64,000 bases of DNA from Tetracentron sinense (taxonomy: Eukaryota; Streptophyta; Magnoliopsida; Trochodendrales; Trochodendraceae), in the NCBI GenBank assembly GCA_015143295.1, contig CM026568.1, forward strand, positions 20,776,607-20,840,606, in the 5' to 3' direction. The notes below the pieces were generated by a model. The model had not been told where the DNA came from and made no database searches. It saw only the letters and a list, made by a program, of their open reading frames with translations. Both the position numbers and the translations under genes were made by a program. Shown one piece after another: positions 24,730 through 34,369 of the stretch. The number at the start of each line of letters is the position of its first letter. Position 1 is the first letter of the stretch.

Positions 24730-27546
24730 TGTCGTAACCCAAAATACCCCTAGGAGTTTGGGATATTTTGACTCATGATGTGCCATATCCGATACCAAAT
24801 CATCCTGTAAAAATACATAAGGCATAACATAGCGGAATCATAATATAGTGTGGAAGCGTGAACTAAAATTTTTTTTTTCTATACATATGACTGTATTTCA
24901 AGTTTGTACAATAATTAAACCAAAACAAGAGTGGACATACTCACTCATCAAAATACAAAAACAAGAAACATCACTGTCTCTCCACTCAACAATAGTCTAG
25001 ATATGGCCACCTATCTAGATCCCTGTCCTCCTGAGGTTTTGGGATAACCGCCTCTTCTTCTGCATACTCCTCCTCAACCCATGGCTTGGAGTTGTGAATG
25101 TCAAACAGATCTGCTGACATAAAATACACGACTAAGCATAGAATACTCAGCGTTTACATACTACTAGCTAACAATGATATAACAACAATAATATCACATG
25201 TGAGTACTTAAAGAATAAAATTCATAATTCATACTTAAAACCAACATAGAAATCATTCATCAAATCTTATCTTTCGTGAAAAACAAAACACCTTTTATAA
25301 GCCTTATGAGTTCTTATGAGCCTTATGAGTCCTTACGAGTTCCTTATGAGCTTATGAGTTCTTATGAGCCTTATGAATTCCTTATAAGCTTATGAGTTCT
25401 TATAAGCCTTATATGAGCCTTATGAGTTCTTGTGAGATTTTTTTTGAGACTTCATTTTGAGATTCTTGTGAGCAAGAGGTTAGTACCCTTGAAACTTGAG
25501 CTACCAACCTCCTTAACAATCCACCAAACTTATGAGACTTTATTGTGAGTAAGAGGTTAGTATCCGTAAAACCTGGGGCTACCAACCTCCTTGATAATCC
25601 ACCAAATTTATGAGACTTTCTTGTGAGACTTTCTTTCAAGATTTCTTATGAGCAAGAGGTTAGCACCGGTAACACCTTGGGCTGTCAACCTCCTTGATAA
25701 TCGACCAAACTTATAAGACTTTCTTATGAGCAAGAGGTTAATACCCGCAAAACCCTGGGCTACCAACCTCCTTGTATGATCCTTCAATTTATGAGAATTT
25801 TTGTATCTTAGCTTATGAGCAAGATGTTAGCACCCGAACTATCCTGGGCTACCAACATCCTTGACCAACCGTATTGATATGATTAATGCATATGAGATTG
25901 TACTTGTATTTCCTTATGAGTTTCACTTATTTGTTTCAATTCCTAGTGCTTATAAGAAAACCTCAATCATGTAAAACATAGAATGCGTGGAGAACTTGTG
26001 AGCATCACAATATACTTAGGAAACTTTAAGCATTTCATACATGTTCATACAAGACCTATTAACATCATAGTACTCTTAGAAAAATCCTACAAATATGAAA
26101 CGTCTTCATTCATGGTATCACATCACAATAAGCTTGGTCATTAAGCTCATGTCATCAATATCATGCCCACATCATGATTTATTTAAAGATAATATCTCAA
26201 TAATAGATTTACCATTGACCTTGAGAAAATCTCCCAATTTAAAACCCTTATTTCTAAGTTGAATCATATCAATGTTAGAAAATAAGTATATTTACTTATG
26301 AAGTTACAACAAGCTAGTTAGTAGAGTGTAGTTATTCTTATTCTTGAGAAATCTCCATTTAAAATCCACATTTCATAACTTGGATTATAAAAAAGTTAGA
26401 TAGAAAAGTGTATTTACAAAATCCTATTCAACATCAAACATTCAATCCTCTTAGTCAATAGTTGTTCCATAATAAAGCTAGATAGTAGAATGTTTTTACT
26501 TTAGAAAAGTTGAAACCCTTTTGATTTTAAAGCTTTGAGATGATTGAGAAGCTTGGAGAAATGAAATCGTACTTGAGGAAGAAGATCTAAGCTTTTAGGA
26601 AGAAGATTCAAGCCTTAGGATGCAAGAATCGTGCTCCTCTTGATCTCAAATTAAAAGCCCATTTGGAAACCTTAGATCTCTCAATTTTCCTCTCAAAAGA
26701 TGTTTCTCAAAGTGTTAAAACATTTAATCCCACTAAAATTGAGTATTTATAGTGTTAAGGTTGAAAAATCACGCTTAAACCCCTTTAAAAATTCATTTTT
26801 AGCATTCAGGCAAGTCCACGTCGACATTTGGGCCAAGCATCGACGTCTGGGTCACAAATGTCGACGTTTGGGGATGTTTTCACATCTGTTTATGGTTAAA
26901 CGTCGACATCTAGTTGCATACGTCGACGTCTAGAAACTCTGACTGTCTTGAGTTTTTTCCTCTTTGGTATTTCGATCATAACTTTTAACTCGTTTATCGG
27001 ATTTTTACGATTCAACTTGCGTTGAACTCTTCATTCAAAGGAAAACAATTTTATGTCTAATGGACAAATCCTAATTTTGAGTTCTTAATTGTCTAAATAT
27101 GATCTAAAGATGATTGATTTGAAATGGATTTCAGTAGCCCAGAATTTCAGCAGACCCAATTTCGGAAATCCAACATTTAACCTATTTTTGACTAAAAATA
27201 TGAAAAAATGATTAACATTTTTATTTTTTACCTTTTTAATGGTTGAAAAATCATTCGATTCCAATCAACGGTAACAAAACTAGAATTCCCCAAAATTGAG
27301 GTTATGTTAAGACATAACCTTTGCTGACACTTAAGAGTATTTTATATTCTTACTCTTTCATCTCAATCACCCATAAACTTAAGAAAATATTCTTGAGGCT
27401 TTAATACATATCATAAAGCATCATACACCTGAAATATATCAAAACAAGGTTCTCATTATCATTGATAATCATTCAAGGCATTACAATAGACTTTAAGCCT
27501 TAGACACTATTCACCATGTCATGCCATCAAGATCTGGGGTTCTACG
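24730..27546 (-). repeat. 5' LTR of the gypsy element
   Basis: The partner of 16765-19604 with the same order of internal repeats: cttatgag units at about 25305-25440, 'gaggttagta ... ctaccaacctcc' units to about 25870, and acgtcgac words at about 26810-26935. The last cluster has one more unit than the other LTR. Confidence 0.9.
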
Positions 27547-27559
27547 CTGTGACTGGGGA

Positions 27560-28030
27560 CGCGTCAATTGATTGAAAATATTAGTAATTATTGATGAATT
27601 TGTTGAGAATAATTAAGTATCAATTTAATTTTTTTTTTAATCTATGGGATGGGGTTTCGGCAGGGGGCGGACCTACGATTTTCTAGTAGTGGGGGCACAT
27701 GAAATTTTTTTATGTCTAAATTTTTGGGCTATTTCGCCCAGACATTTCGTACATATCTTACTATTCATTCTTGTTTATGAGACAACTATTCCCTTGCCCC
27801 ATGACTTTCACCATTAAATAATTAAATAACATGATATAAAAGATATATTTTATTTTTATTATTTTAGGAACGTCGTCTCTTACCTCATGGAAACCTATTA
27901 AATAATTAAATAATATAATATAAATTTTTAGGGACAACTGCCCCTTACCATAATTACGCCTAATAAAATAATTAAACAACTTTGTATATATTTTTTAAAA
28001 TAAAAAAGTTCAATGGCACCTGCATGAAGA
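27560..28030. repeat. Dispersed repeat, second copy of the 4730-5130 family
   Basis: It shares 'aatattagtaattatt', 'gggggcggacctacga' and repeated 'attaaataattaaata' phrases with the other copies. No coding capacity. Confidence 0.5.
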
Positions 28031-28040
28031 TGGTTTATAG

Positions 28041-28376
28041 TCAATTGCGATTGAACTCGGGGAGAGTTCAATTGCACCATGGGTCAACACATATCCCTTT
28101 TAATCTCTATTAATTGTAGTTAAGATTTATTAACTCTTGGGGTTCGATTAACAATAAACCCTTGGTTCTTAGAAGGAAAAAAAAAAAAACTTTAGTTAGG
28201 AACTTTAAATCTTAAACTTAATATTTATTATTATTATTATTTTAAATCAGGGTTATATTGTTGAACCCCAAGAGTTAGTGAATCTTAACCACAGTTAACA
28301 AAAGTTAAAAGGGACATGTGTTGATGTGTTGACCTGTGAGTGTGATTGAACTCTCCCCAAGTTTAATCGCGATTGA
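28041..28376. mobile_element. Foldback MITE, about 336 bp
   Basis: The left arm (tcaattgcgattgaactc ...) and right arm (... caatcgcgattga, inverted) pair over more than 100 bp. Matching inner blocks such as 'gttaagatttattaactctt'/'aagagttagtgaatcttaac' lie around an AT-rich centre. It shares its outer module with the Helitron-like elements and with 35169-35472. Confidence 0.7.
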
Positions 28377-28439
28377 GTGATCTGATCTCACCACATGTCC
28401 CCATTCCATTGCTATGACTAAAAGAAAGGAAAAAAAAAT

Positions 28440-28740
28440 TGCTTTTTTTTTAAAACAGTCAGTGGGGGCCTGTGCCCACTTGCCCCCTCCTGGCTCCGCC
28501 CCTGGGTTTCGGGGGCATAGTCGTCGTTTGTTTCTTTTTTTTAGGACCAAATTTGTGGACTATTTCGTCATACGTTTGGTACGTAACCTATTTTCTCCTT
28601 GCTCACGTGGCAATTGCCCTATGGATATGCCCCTATTAAATTATTAAATATCATAGTATAAAAATTTATTTTGTCTGCAGAAGTTTAGGGCCCATTGCCC
28701 AATGGCTATTCACTATTACATAATATGGTATAATTTGTTA
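28440..28740. repeat. Dispersed repeat, third copy of the 4730-5130 family
   Basis: It includes 'ctggctccgcccctggg', 'caattgccctatggatatgc' and 'cccctattaaattatt'. No gene. Confidence 0.45.
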
Positions 28741-29364
28741 ACTCTTAAGAAGGGGATCGCAGCAGCCCGTCCTAGTTGACCATGGTGTCCGCATGTCCAT
28801 ACTCTGTTAACTATAGTTAGGCTTAATTAAATTAAGGTTAATATTTTTGTTTATTTTTTAAAAATAAAGTTAGATTGCTTAACCCTTAGGGTGATTAAAT
28901 CTTAACCATAGTTGGCGGATGTTAAAAAGGGGGGATCTTTTTCATTTTCCTAATTTTTTTAGTTGACCGCCCAGTTCTTTTTCAATTTCCTTATTTTTTT
29001 ATTTTTTTTTAAAGTTAAAGGAAGCATCTACCCATTTGTCTGATCCCATAACTATGTCCTATCAGGTCAAATAACTCTCAAATAATTGGGATTAAGATTT
29101 ATTAACAGTTAGAGTTAAAGCATCTAACCTTAGGTTTTAGAGAAAGAAAAATTAATCAAAGGAGTTAGAATTTGTTAACCAGACTTAAAAACAGTTTGAA
29201 GGGATTTGTGATGATAAGGAGTCTTTACCTGAGAAGAAGATTATTGCTCGTAATTAAATTCAAAGGGTAGCTGCCCAATATCCTGTGATTATGGCTCTGT
29301 AATTTTTTATTCACAATTTAGGTGGGAACTGCCCTCAACCCCATTGGATTTTGGAAAACGGTAA
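28741..29364. other. AT-rich mosaic, no gene seen
   Basis: Scraps of foldback text ('gttaagattta', 'ttaaccatagttggc') occur near 28800-29180. Nothing bounded. Confidence 0.4.
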
Positions 29365-29776
29365 TATATAGCAACACAAGACAAGAAAAGTTAAATTAGA
29401 TGAACATGTAAATAAATAAACGACACGATTAAATTAAATAAATAATATAATAATACTTATGTGAATTGACTAAAATGCAAAGTAACAAAGTACAATACTT
29501 ATCTGTGATATGTTTCACATGGTGGAAATAACTTAGACAGTAGCGGAAATGAGCAACACAACATAAGAAGAGTTAAATTAGATGAACATGTAAATAAATA
29601 AACGACACAATTATATGAAATAAATAATATAATAACACTTATGTGAATTGACTAAAATGCAAAATAAAAAAGTACAATACCCATATGTGATATGTTTCAC
29701 GTGCTCGAAATAACTTAGACAGTAGCTGAAATGAGCAACACAACACAAGAAGAGGTAAATTAGATGAACATCTCTA
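29365..29776. repeat. Tandem repeat, 182 bp period, about 2.3 units
   Basis: The word ttaaattagatgaacat recurs at 29391, 29573 and (first base changed) 29755. Each unit also carries 'gtgatatgtttcac' and 'aacttagacagtag'. A further partial copy lies at 31158-31315. Confidence 0.85.
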
Positions 29777-29799
29777 CTAATATCTTTCTTTCTTCTTTT

Positions 29800-30066
29800 C
29801 TTTACTATTATAATGCGAGAGGCGGCGTAGCCCCATTTTTTCAAAATTCTTAAACTACTATTTTATAAAACAAAACTTTAATTTAATATTTTACTTTAAT
29901 TCTCAAACTATCCCTAGCTCATCTATCTATTTAAATAATAGAATCATAGCCAATCGCTATAGAACTCGGGGAGAGTTCAATCGCACCCACGGGTAACGTG
30001 TCCCTTTTAACTCCTGATTAACTCCTTCCCTCCGCTCTCATGTGCATTGCACGTGCCACCCGCTAG
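29800..30066 (+). mobile_element. Helitron-like non-autonomous element, subfamily A
   Basis: It starts ctttactattataatgcgag. It ends with a hairpin catgtgcattgcacgtg, then ccacccgCTAG followed by T. It is the most compact copy of the family, with a single copy of the inner module. Confidence 0.6.
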
Positions 30067-30169
30067 TAAAGTATAAGAGGATTCCTCACTTCACTTCAAA
30101 ACGTTAATTGATATTTATAATAATTTCAAAAATGTACTTTTGACTTTTATTCATCTATCTATTACGAAT

Positions 30170-31156
30170 TTTATGATGAGAATGCTCCTCCTAAAAACGT
30201 CTACTAATTTTTTCTAAATTCTTAAATTGCTCTTATTATGTAAGACAAATTTCATTGAATATTTTCTTAATTCTCATACTACCCCTACCCATCTACAGTA
30301 TACTTAAAATTTTCTATGGTTATACACTCCTAGGGTTCACCCACTTAGCCTTGGTTTTTAGAAAAAAAAAATTAATCCTAAAATTTAATGAATTTTAACT
30401 AGGATTTTAAAAAATTAATATTTTTTTGTTAAAAACCAATGATAGGTGGGTGAACCCTAGGGATAGGTGAATCTTAACCACAATTAAAGGGTGTCAAAAG
30501 AGACACATGAGAGCCCTAGGGTTCACCCACTTATTCTTGGTTTTTTTTTAAATTAAAATTCACTAACTCCTAAGGTTAAATATCTTTTTCATATTTTTTT
30601 TTTCTAAAAACCAAGGATAGGTGAGTGAACCCTAAGGGTTAGTGAATCTTAACCATAGTTAAGGGGTGTCAAAAGAGATGCGTGGCAACCTCAATGGCAT
30701 AATCGGACTCCATTGTGGTTAAGCACCCAACCCTAAAGTTCACTCACTTATCCTTGATTTTTAGAAAAAAAAATATTGATTTTTGTAAACCCTAATTAAA
30801 ATTTAATAACTCAGGGTTAAAAAATTTTCATTTTTTTAAAGTAAAAACCAAAGAGAAGTGGGTGAACTTCAAAGGTGGGTGAATCTTAACCACAGCTGAG
30901 GAGTCTTAAAAGGGGCACATGGCGACTTCAGTGGTGTAACCAGATTTCTCGCTCTCTTACCAAAACACTCCGAAAGAAGAACATCTCACCAAGGCCCTTC
31001 CGATTCATAGGACATCTATCTAGATAGAGGATATCCAAAACCCTGCTCAAGTTTCTATGCCTAAAATATTTCTTAAGTTTTTTCTCAAATGCCCTCACTA
31101 GGTCCCTCTTCGCAGTTTCTCTCCCCTTCCCCTCTCTCTCACGTGCATCCCATTAG
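30170..31156 (+). mobile_element. Helitron-like subfamily B copy, interrupted by foldbacks
   Basis: The left part ('gatgagaatgctcctcc', 'aaaacgtct') and the right part ('ccctcactaggtccctctt', 'cccctctctctcacgtgcat') match the element at 1272-2175. Between them lie three foldback blocks. The 3' hairpin is degraded and the final bases read TTAG-T. Confidence 0.4.
30320..30880. mobile_element. Cluster of three small foldback elements
   Basis: Blocks at about 30325-30460, 30515-30645 and 30730-30885 each read 'agggttcacccactta...ttggttttta' followed by its inverse 'aaaaaccaa..ataggtgggtgaaccct'. Each can fold on itself with an AT-rich loop. Confidence 0.65.
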
Positions 31157-31157
31157 T

Positions 31158-31315
31158 GTAAATAAATAAACAACACAATTATATGAAATAAATAATATAA
31201 TAATACTTATGTATGATGTAAATTGACTAAAATGCAAAGTAACAAAGTACAATCCTTTATCTTTATCTGTGATATGTTTCACGTGGTGGAAATAACTTAG
31301 ACAGTAGCTAATAGG
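31158..31315. repeat. Partial copy of the 182 bp repeat
   Basis: It repeats 'aaataaataaacaacacaat', 'gtgatatgtttcacgtgg' and 'aacttagacagtagc' of 29365-29776. Confidence 0.8.
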
Positions 31316-32722
31316 TCTAGGGGGTGAGAGCCGAGTCGAGCCGAGCTTTGTGGGAATGTTCACTACTCGACTCGTTTGCAAAAGAAGGAATCGATTTTAG
31401 GTCGAGCTGAGCTCGAGCTTTTAACGAGCTTAAATATTTTTTAAAAAACCTTTACATAAAGCATTATTAATATATTTAATATATATATTCTTAATATAAT
31501 TATATTTTTAATAAATTTATATGGTATATATGTTTACATTTTTTATTTTTTAATATATTTAAACGAGTTGAGCTTTTAACGAGCCTGAGTACAAAGGAAC
31601 TCGATGCATATTAAATGAGTCTTAAACTAGTATTTAAGCTTTGTTTGATAAGCAACTCAAGCCGATCCAGCTCGAGCCATTCGTGAATAGCGTGGTTCAT
31701 TAGATATAGCTATTATATTAGATGCAAATTTTACTTTATTATTCTAGGTAAAAAAAATTACGGAGTTAACTAAAAATTTAGCCTAAGTTTATAATTTTAT
31801 AAAAGATATTCTTATCAAGTAAAATAGATTGTAAATTTTTTTTTTTTTGGTTCAAAGATTATATACTATTAATCTTTATACTTCAATCTTTACTAATATA
31901 TAATAAATATACTTAATTTTAGTCTTTAAATGAAGTAAGTATGTTATAAATATTTTAATATTTTAAGTCCATATATATAATCGAGCTAAGGTTTTAACGA
32001 GCCAATTACCTACATGCTTAAGCTTGACTCGTTAATTCAATTAGCTTGAAATTCTAGTTTGGGCTTGGCTTGTTTTGTCTTGTCTTTTAAATAAACAAAC
32101 TCAAGTGAGCTTTTAACTAGGAAGCACGGATACGGATACAGGATACGGATACGATACGGGTACGACGATACGGTAAAACCTAAAAAAATAGGATACGGGT
32201 ACAGCCAGGATACGTCTGTTATTTTTTTTAAAAAATAATAATAATAATACTATATTTTGTATTATAATTACAAAATAACCATTGGTTCAGTTCTGTTTAT
32301 GTATAAAAAGGACCATGTCCATGCAAAAGCAAAAGATATAAGTCATCTCATCAACCACTAAGCAAAAAAGAAAGTCATTCTATCATCCACTAAGAAAAAT
32401 ATAAAGAATACCATGTCCATGCAAAAACAAAAGAGATAAGGTCACACCCCTGGATCTCCCAAAAAAAAAAAAAAATCATGGCCGTATCCTTGTGTATCCA
32501 TGCCATATTGGAGTCGTACCCAAAATAAAAAAATTGTTTTTAATTAACTGGATACATCTAAGCCATATCCCGTACGTATCATGTCGTATCGGAGGTGTAT
32601 CCGTATCCGATACGTATCTGATACAGGTACAAGGACCTATTTGAAGTATCCGTGCTTTTTAGGCTTTTAATGAGTCGAGCTCAAGCTGTTTATAAGCAAC
32701 ATAATTCGTTAATCACCCCTAC
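31316..32722. mobile_element. Foldback-type repeat with a nested MITE
   Basis: The left end (ctagggggtgagagccgag) and right end (aatcacccctac) pair loosely. The interior is rich in 'cgagcttttaacgag' and 'gagctcgagc' words, as at 3793-4207. The 546 bp insertion at 32117-32662 interrupts it. The outer borders are approximate. Confidence 0.45.
32117..32662. mobile_element. hAT-like MITE with perfect 8 bp target-site repeat
   Basis: The left terminus ctaggaagcacggatac and right terminus (inverted) ctaaaaagcacggatac pair. The 8 bp direct repeat gcttttaa lies at 32109-32116 and 32663-32670. Subterminal 'ggatac' words are repeated many times. Target size and CTA/TAG ends fit a hAT-type non-autonomous element. 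It was inserted after the surrounding repeat. Confidence 0.8.
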
Positions 32723-32859
32723 ATCTCCCCTTTGAGCTTCAGAAGATCATCTTAGATGATAGCTCTAGAAAGGTTTACTATAGAATGTAATAGTCATTTT
32801 TTCTATATATCATAATCGGGGTATGCCTAACCCCAGTTTGCCTTCCAAAAAAAAAAAAA

Positions 32860-33020
32860 CTCAAGGACGGAGCTAGAACAAGCGGGCAACTGCCTATTAG
32901 CAGTGCGAAGGGGTAGTTGTCCCCTAAACTTTAAATAAATAAATAAAAACATATATAACTTTTGAAAAAAATAATTCATAATATGAACAAACAAAAAAAC
33001 CTTGAAAATGAGATAAGCAA
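32860..33020. repeat. Fourth copy of the 4730-5130 dispersed repeat
   Basis: It contains 'ggacggagctagaacaagc', 'gggtagttgtcccctaaac' and an AT-rich tail. Confidence 0.4.
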
Positions 33021-33261
33021 TCAACATCCTCGTTTTCTAGAAGAAAATTAGTTTCATGTTTTCAATGGAACTTTCATTAACCCTAATATAAAGTATAATA
33101 AGACTATAAATTGGAAGAATAAAATATTTTAAAAAAATCTCATTGAGATAAATGATTTTTACCAAACGTATGGACGAGATTATTCATGAACTTAGTCCTC
33201 AAAAGATTTTCTTATGGCTAAGCTCTTGAAATCCATACCTCTAGAATCTAGACTTAGAAAT

Positions 33262-33560
33262 TCAGTGTTTTCATAATCGGACAGGGCATTGAATCGGTAG
33301 AGTGGCCGGTTCCTGGTTCGACTGATACACCAGTCCGGTTCGATCGTGCACTTTTTGTAAAAAAAAATTTAAATTTTTTTTTTAATTTTTCCTCATTTTC
33401 CTTGGTTTTGACCCGTTCTAGCCAGTTCTACTACCGATTCTTGCCGATTTTGATTAGTTCTGACCGGTTCTTAAAGAGTTCCGATTTTAGGGGTTTTGGA
33501 AATCGATGATGAAACAAGTTTTTCCGATTTTACCAGCCGGTCCAATTTTGATAGCAATTC
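33262..33560. mobile_element. hAT-like MITE, 'cagtgttttcataatcgg' type
   Basis: It begins cagtgttttcataatcggac and ends 'ccggtccaattttgatagc', approximate inverses. Subterminal words 'ccggttc', 'gaccggttc' are repeated. The flanks carry similar ttagaa bases on both sides, but I cannot fix an exact 8 bp duplication. Confidence 0.5.
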
Positions 33561-34369
33561 TTAGAATATTTGATACTGCATAGTTATTCTCTACAAACTC
33601 ATACTCATTAACAATTACCGACATTATCAATCAAGTAAGCATTACTTGTCCCCTGTGAGAAAATCTTTCGCTTTGCCCTTCACACACTGCCACCGGAACC
33701 AATGGGCAGCTGTTATATGCCGGGTTGCTTTACCTTTGTATTTTTAATATATTTTCTTATTCTATCCCCAAAAAAAAAATTATCAACTACTCTTTACTAT
33801 AATAACTTAATATCCGCGACGGTATAAACCGGCGAGGAAATTTACTCCGATTAATCCGCGAGAAACGCCTCATCTTTCTCGTGCAGGAAATTGACACCGC
33901 AGAAGGAGCCAGAGTTGTCAAAATTCATACACGTGTATCTTTTTAATTTGACAAAGAGTTCTTATTCAATGGACAAAGAGTAAATTAATGAGCAGACAAT
34001 AAGAGCAGGTGGGACGAGATTTTGGGAGTGAGAGATTTCAACAAATGGCGCACGTGGTGGATTACTTGGAGTAGCCGGTTAAGCAGAAATCGGACGGTGG
34101 AGATTTCATATTTGGTGAAGTATGGAAGAAGTCTCGGTCGTCTCTCACCATAAATTCCCTCGCACTCAGCTTCACTTTGGCTGTAAATGCGAGTGCTTTT
34201 CTTCTCTTCCCTTCTCATGTTGGTAAGAGGGTTTCGAATTTGTTTCGGAATATTTGATTTTAGGGTTTGTAGTTCGAAGGACAAAAGGGGTCTCTTTTGG
34301 ATCTGAAAAATCTAGGGTTTTGAGTTGAATTTGGTCAACTTCTAGTTCATTTTCTGTTTGAGATCTGAA
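33561..34369 (+). promoter_or_regulatory. Upstream region of the JAZ gene with two G-boxes
   Basis: Perfect CACGTG G-boxes lie at 33930-33935 and 34051-34056, 435 and 314 bases before the start codon. JAZ genes are known targets of MYC2-type bHLH factors, which bind G-boxes, so feedback induction by jasmonate is plausible. I see no convincing TATA box; the transcription start is not determined. The leader just before the ATG is T- and G-rich and has no obvious upstream ORF of note. Confidence 0.55.

Larger units (their letters stand above)
16765..27546 (-). mobile_element. Ty3/gypsy LTR retrotransposon, Tekay/Del-like, full length but broken
   Basis: About 10.8 kb with two 2.8 kb LTRs. A probable 5 bp target-site repeat lies at 16760-16764 and 27547-27551, matching at four of five bases. 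From 5' to 3' on the - strand it carries the primer-binding site next to the right LTR, gag, protease, reverse transcriptase, RNase H, integrase with a chromodomain-like tail, and a polypurine tract next to the left LTR. Long LTRs and the tail identify the Del/Tekay chromovirus branch. The coding part has roughly a dozen breaks. The LTRs differ at about one in ten positions by eye (more at the outer end), suggesting an insertion several million years old under commonly used plant rates. Confidence 0.9.
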
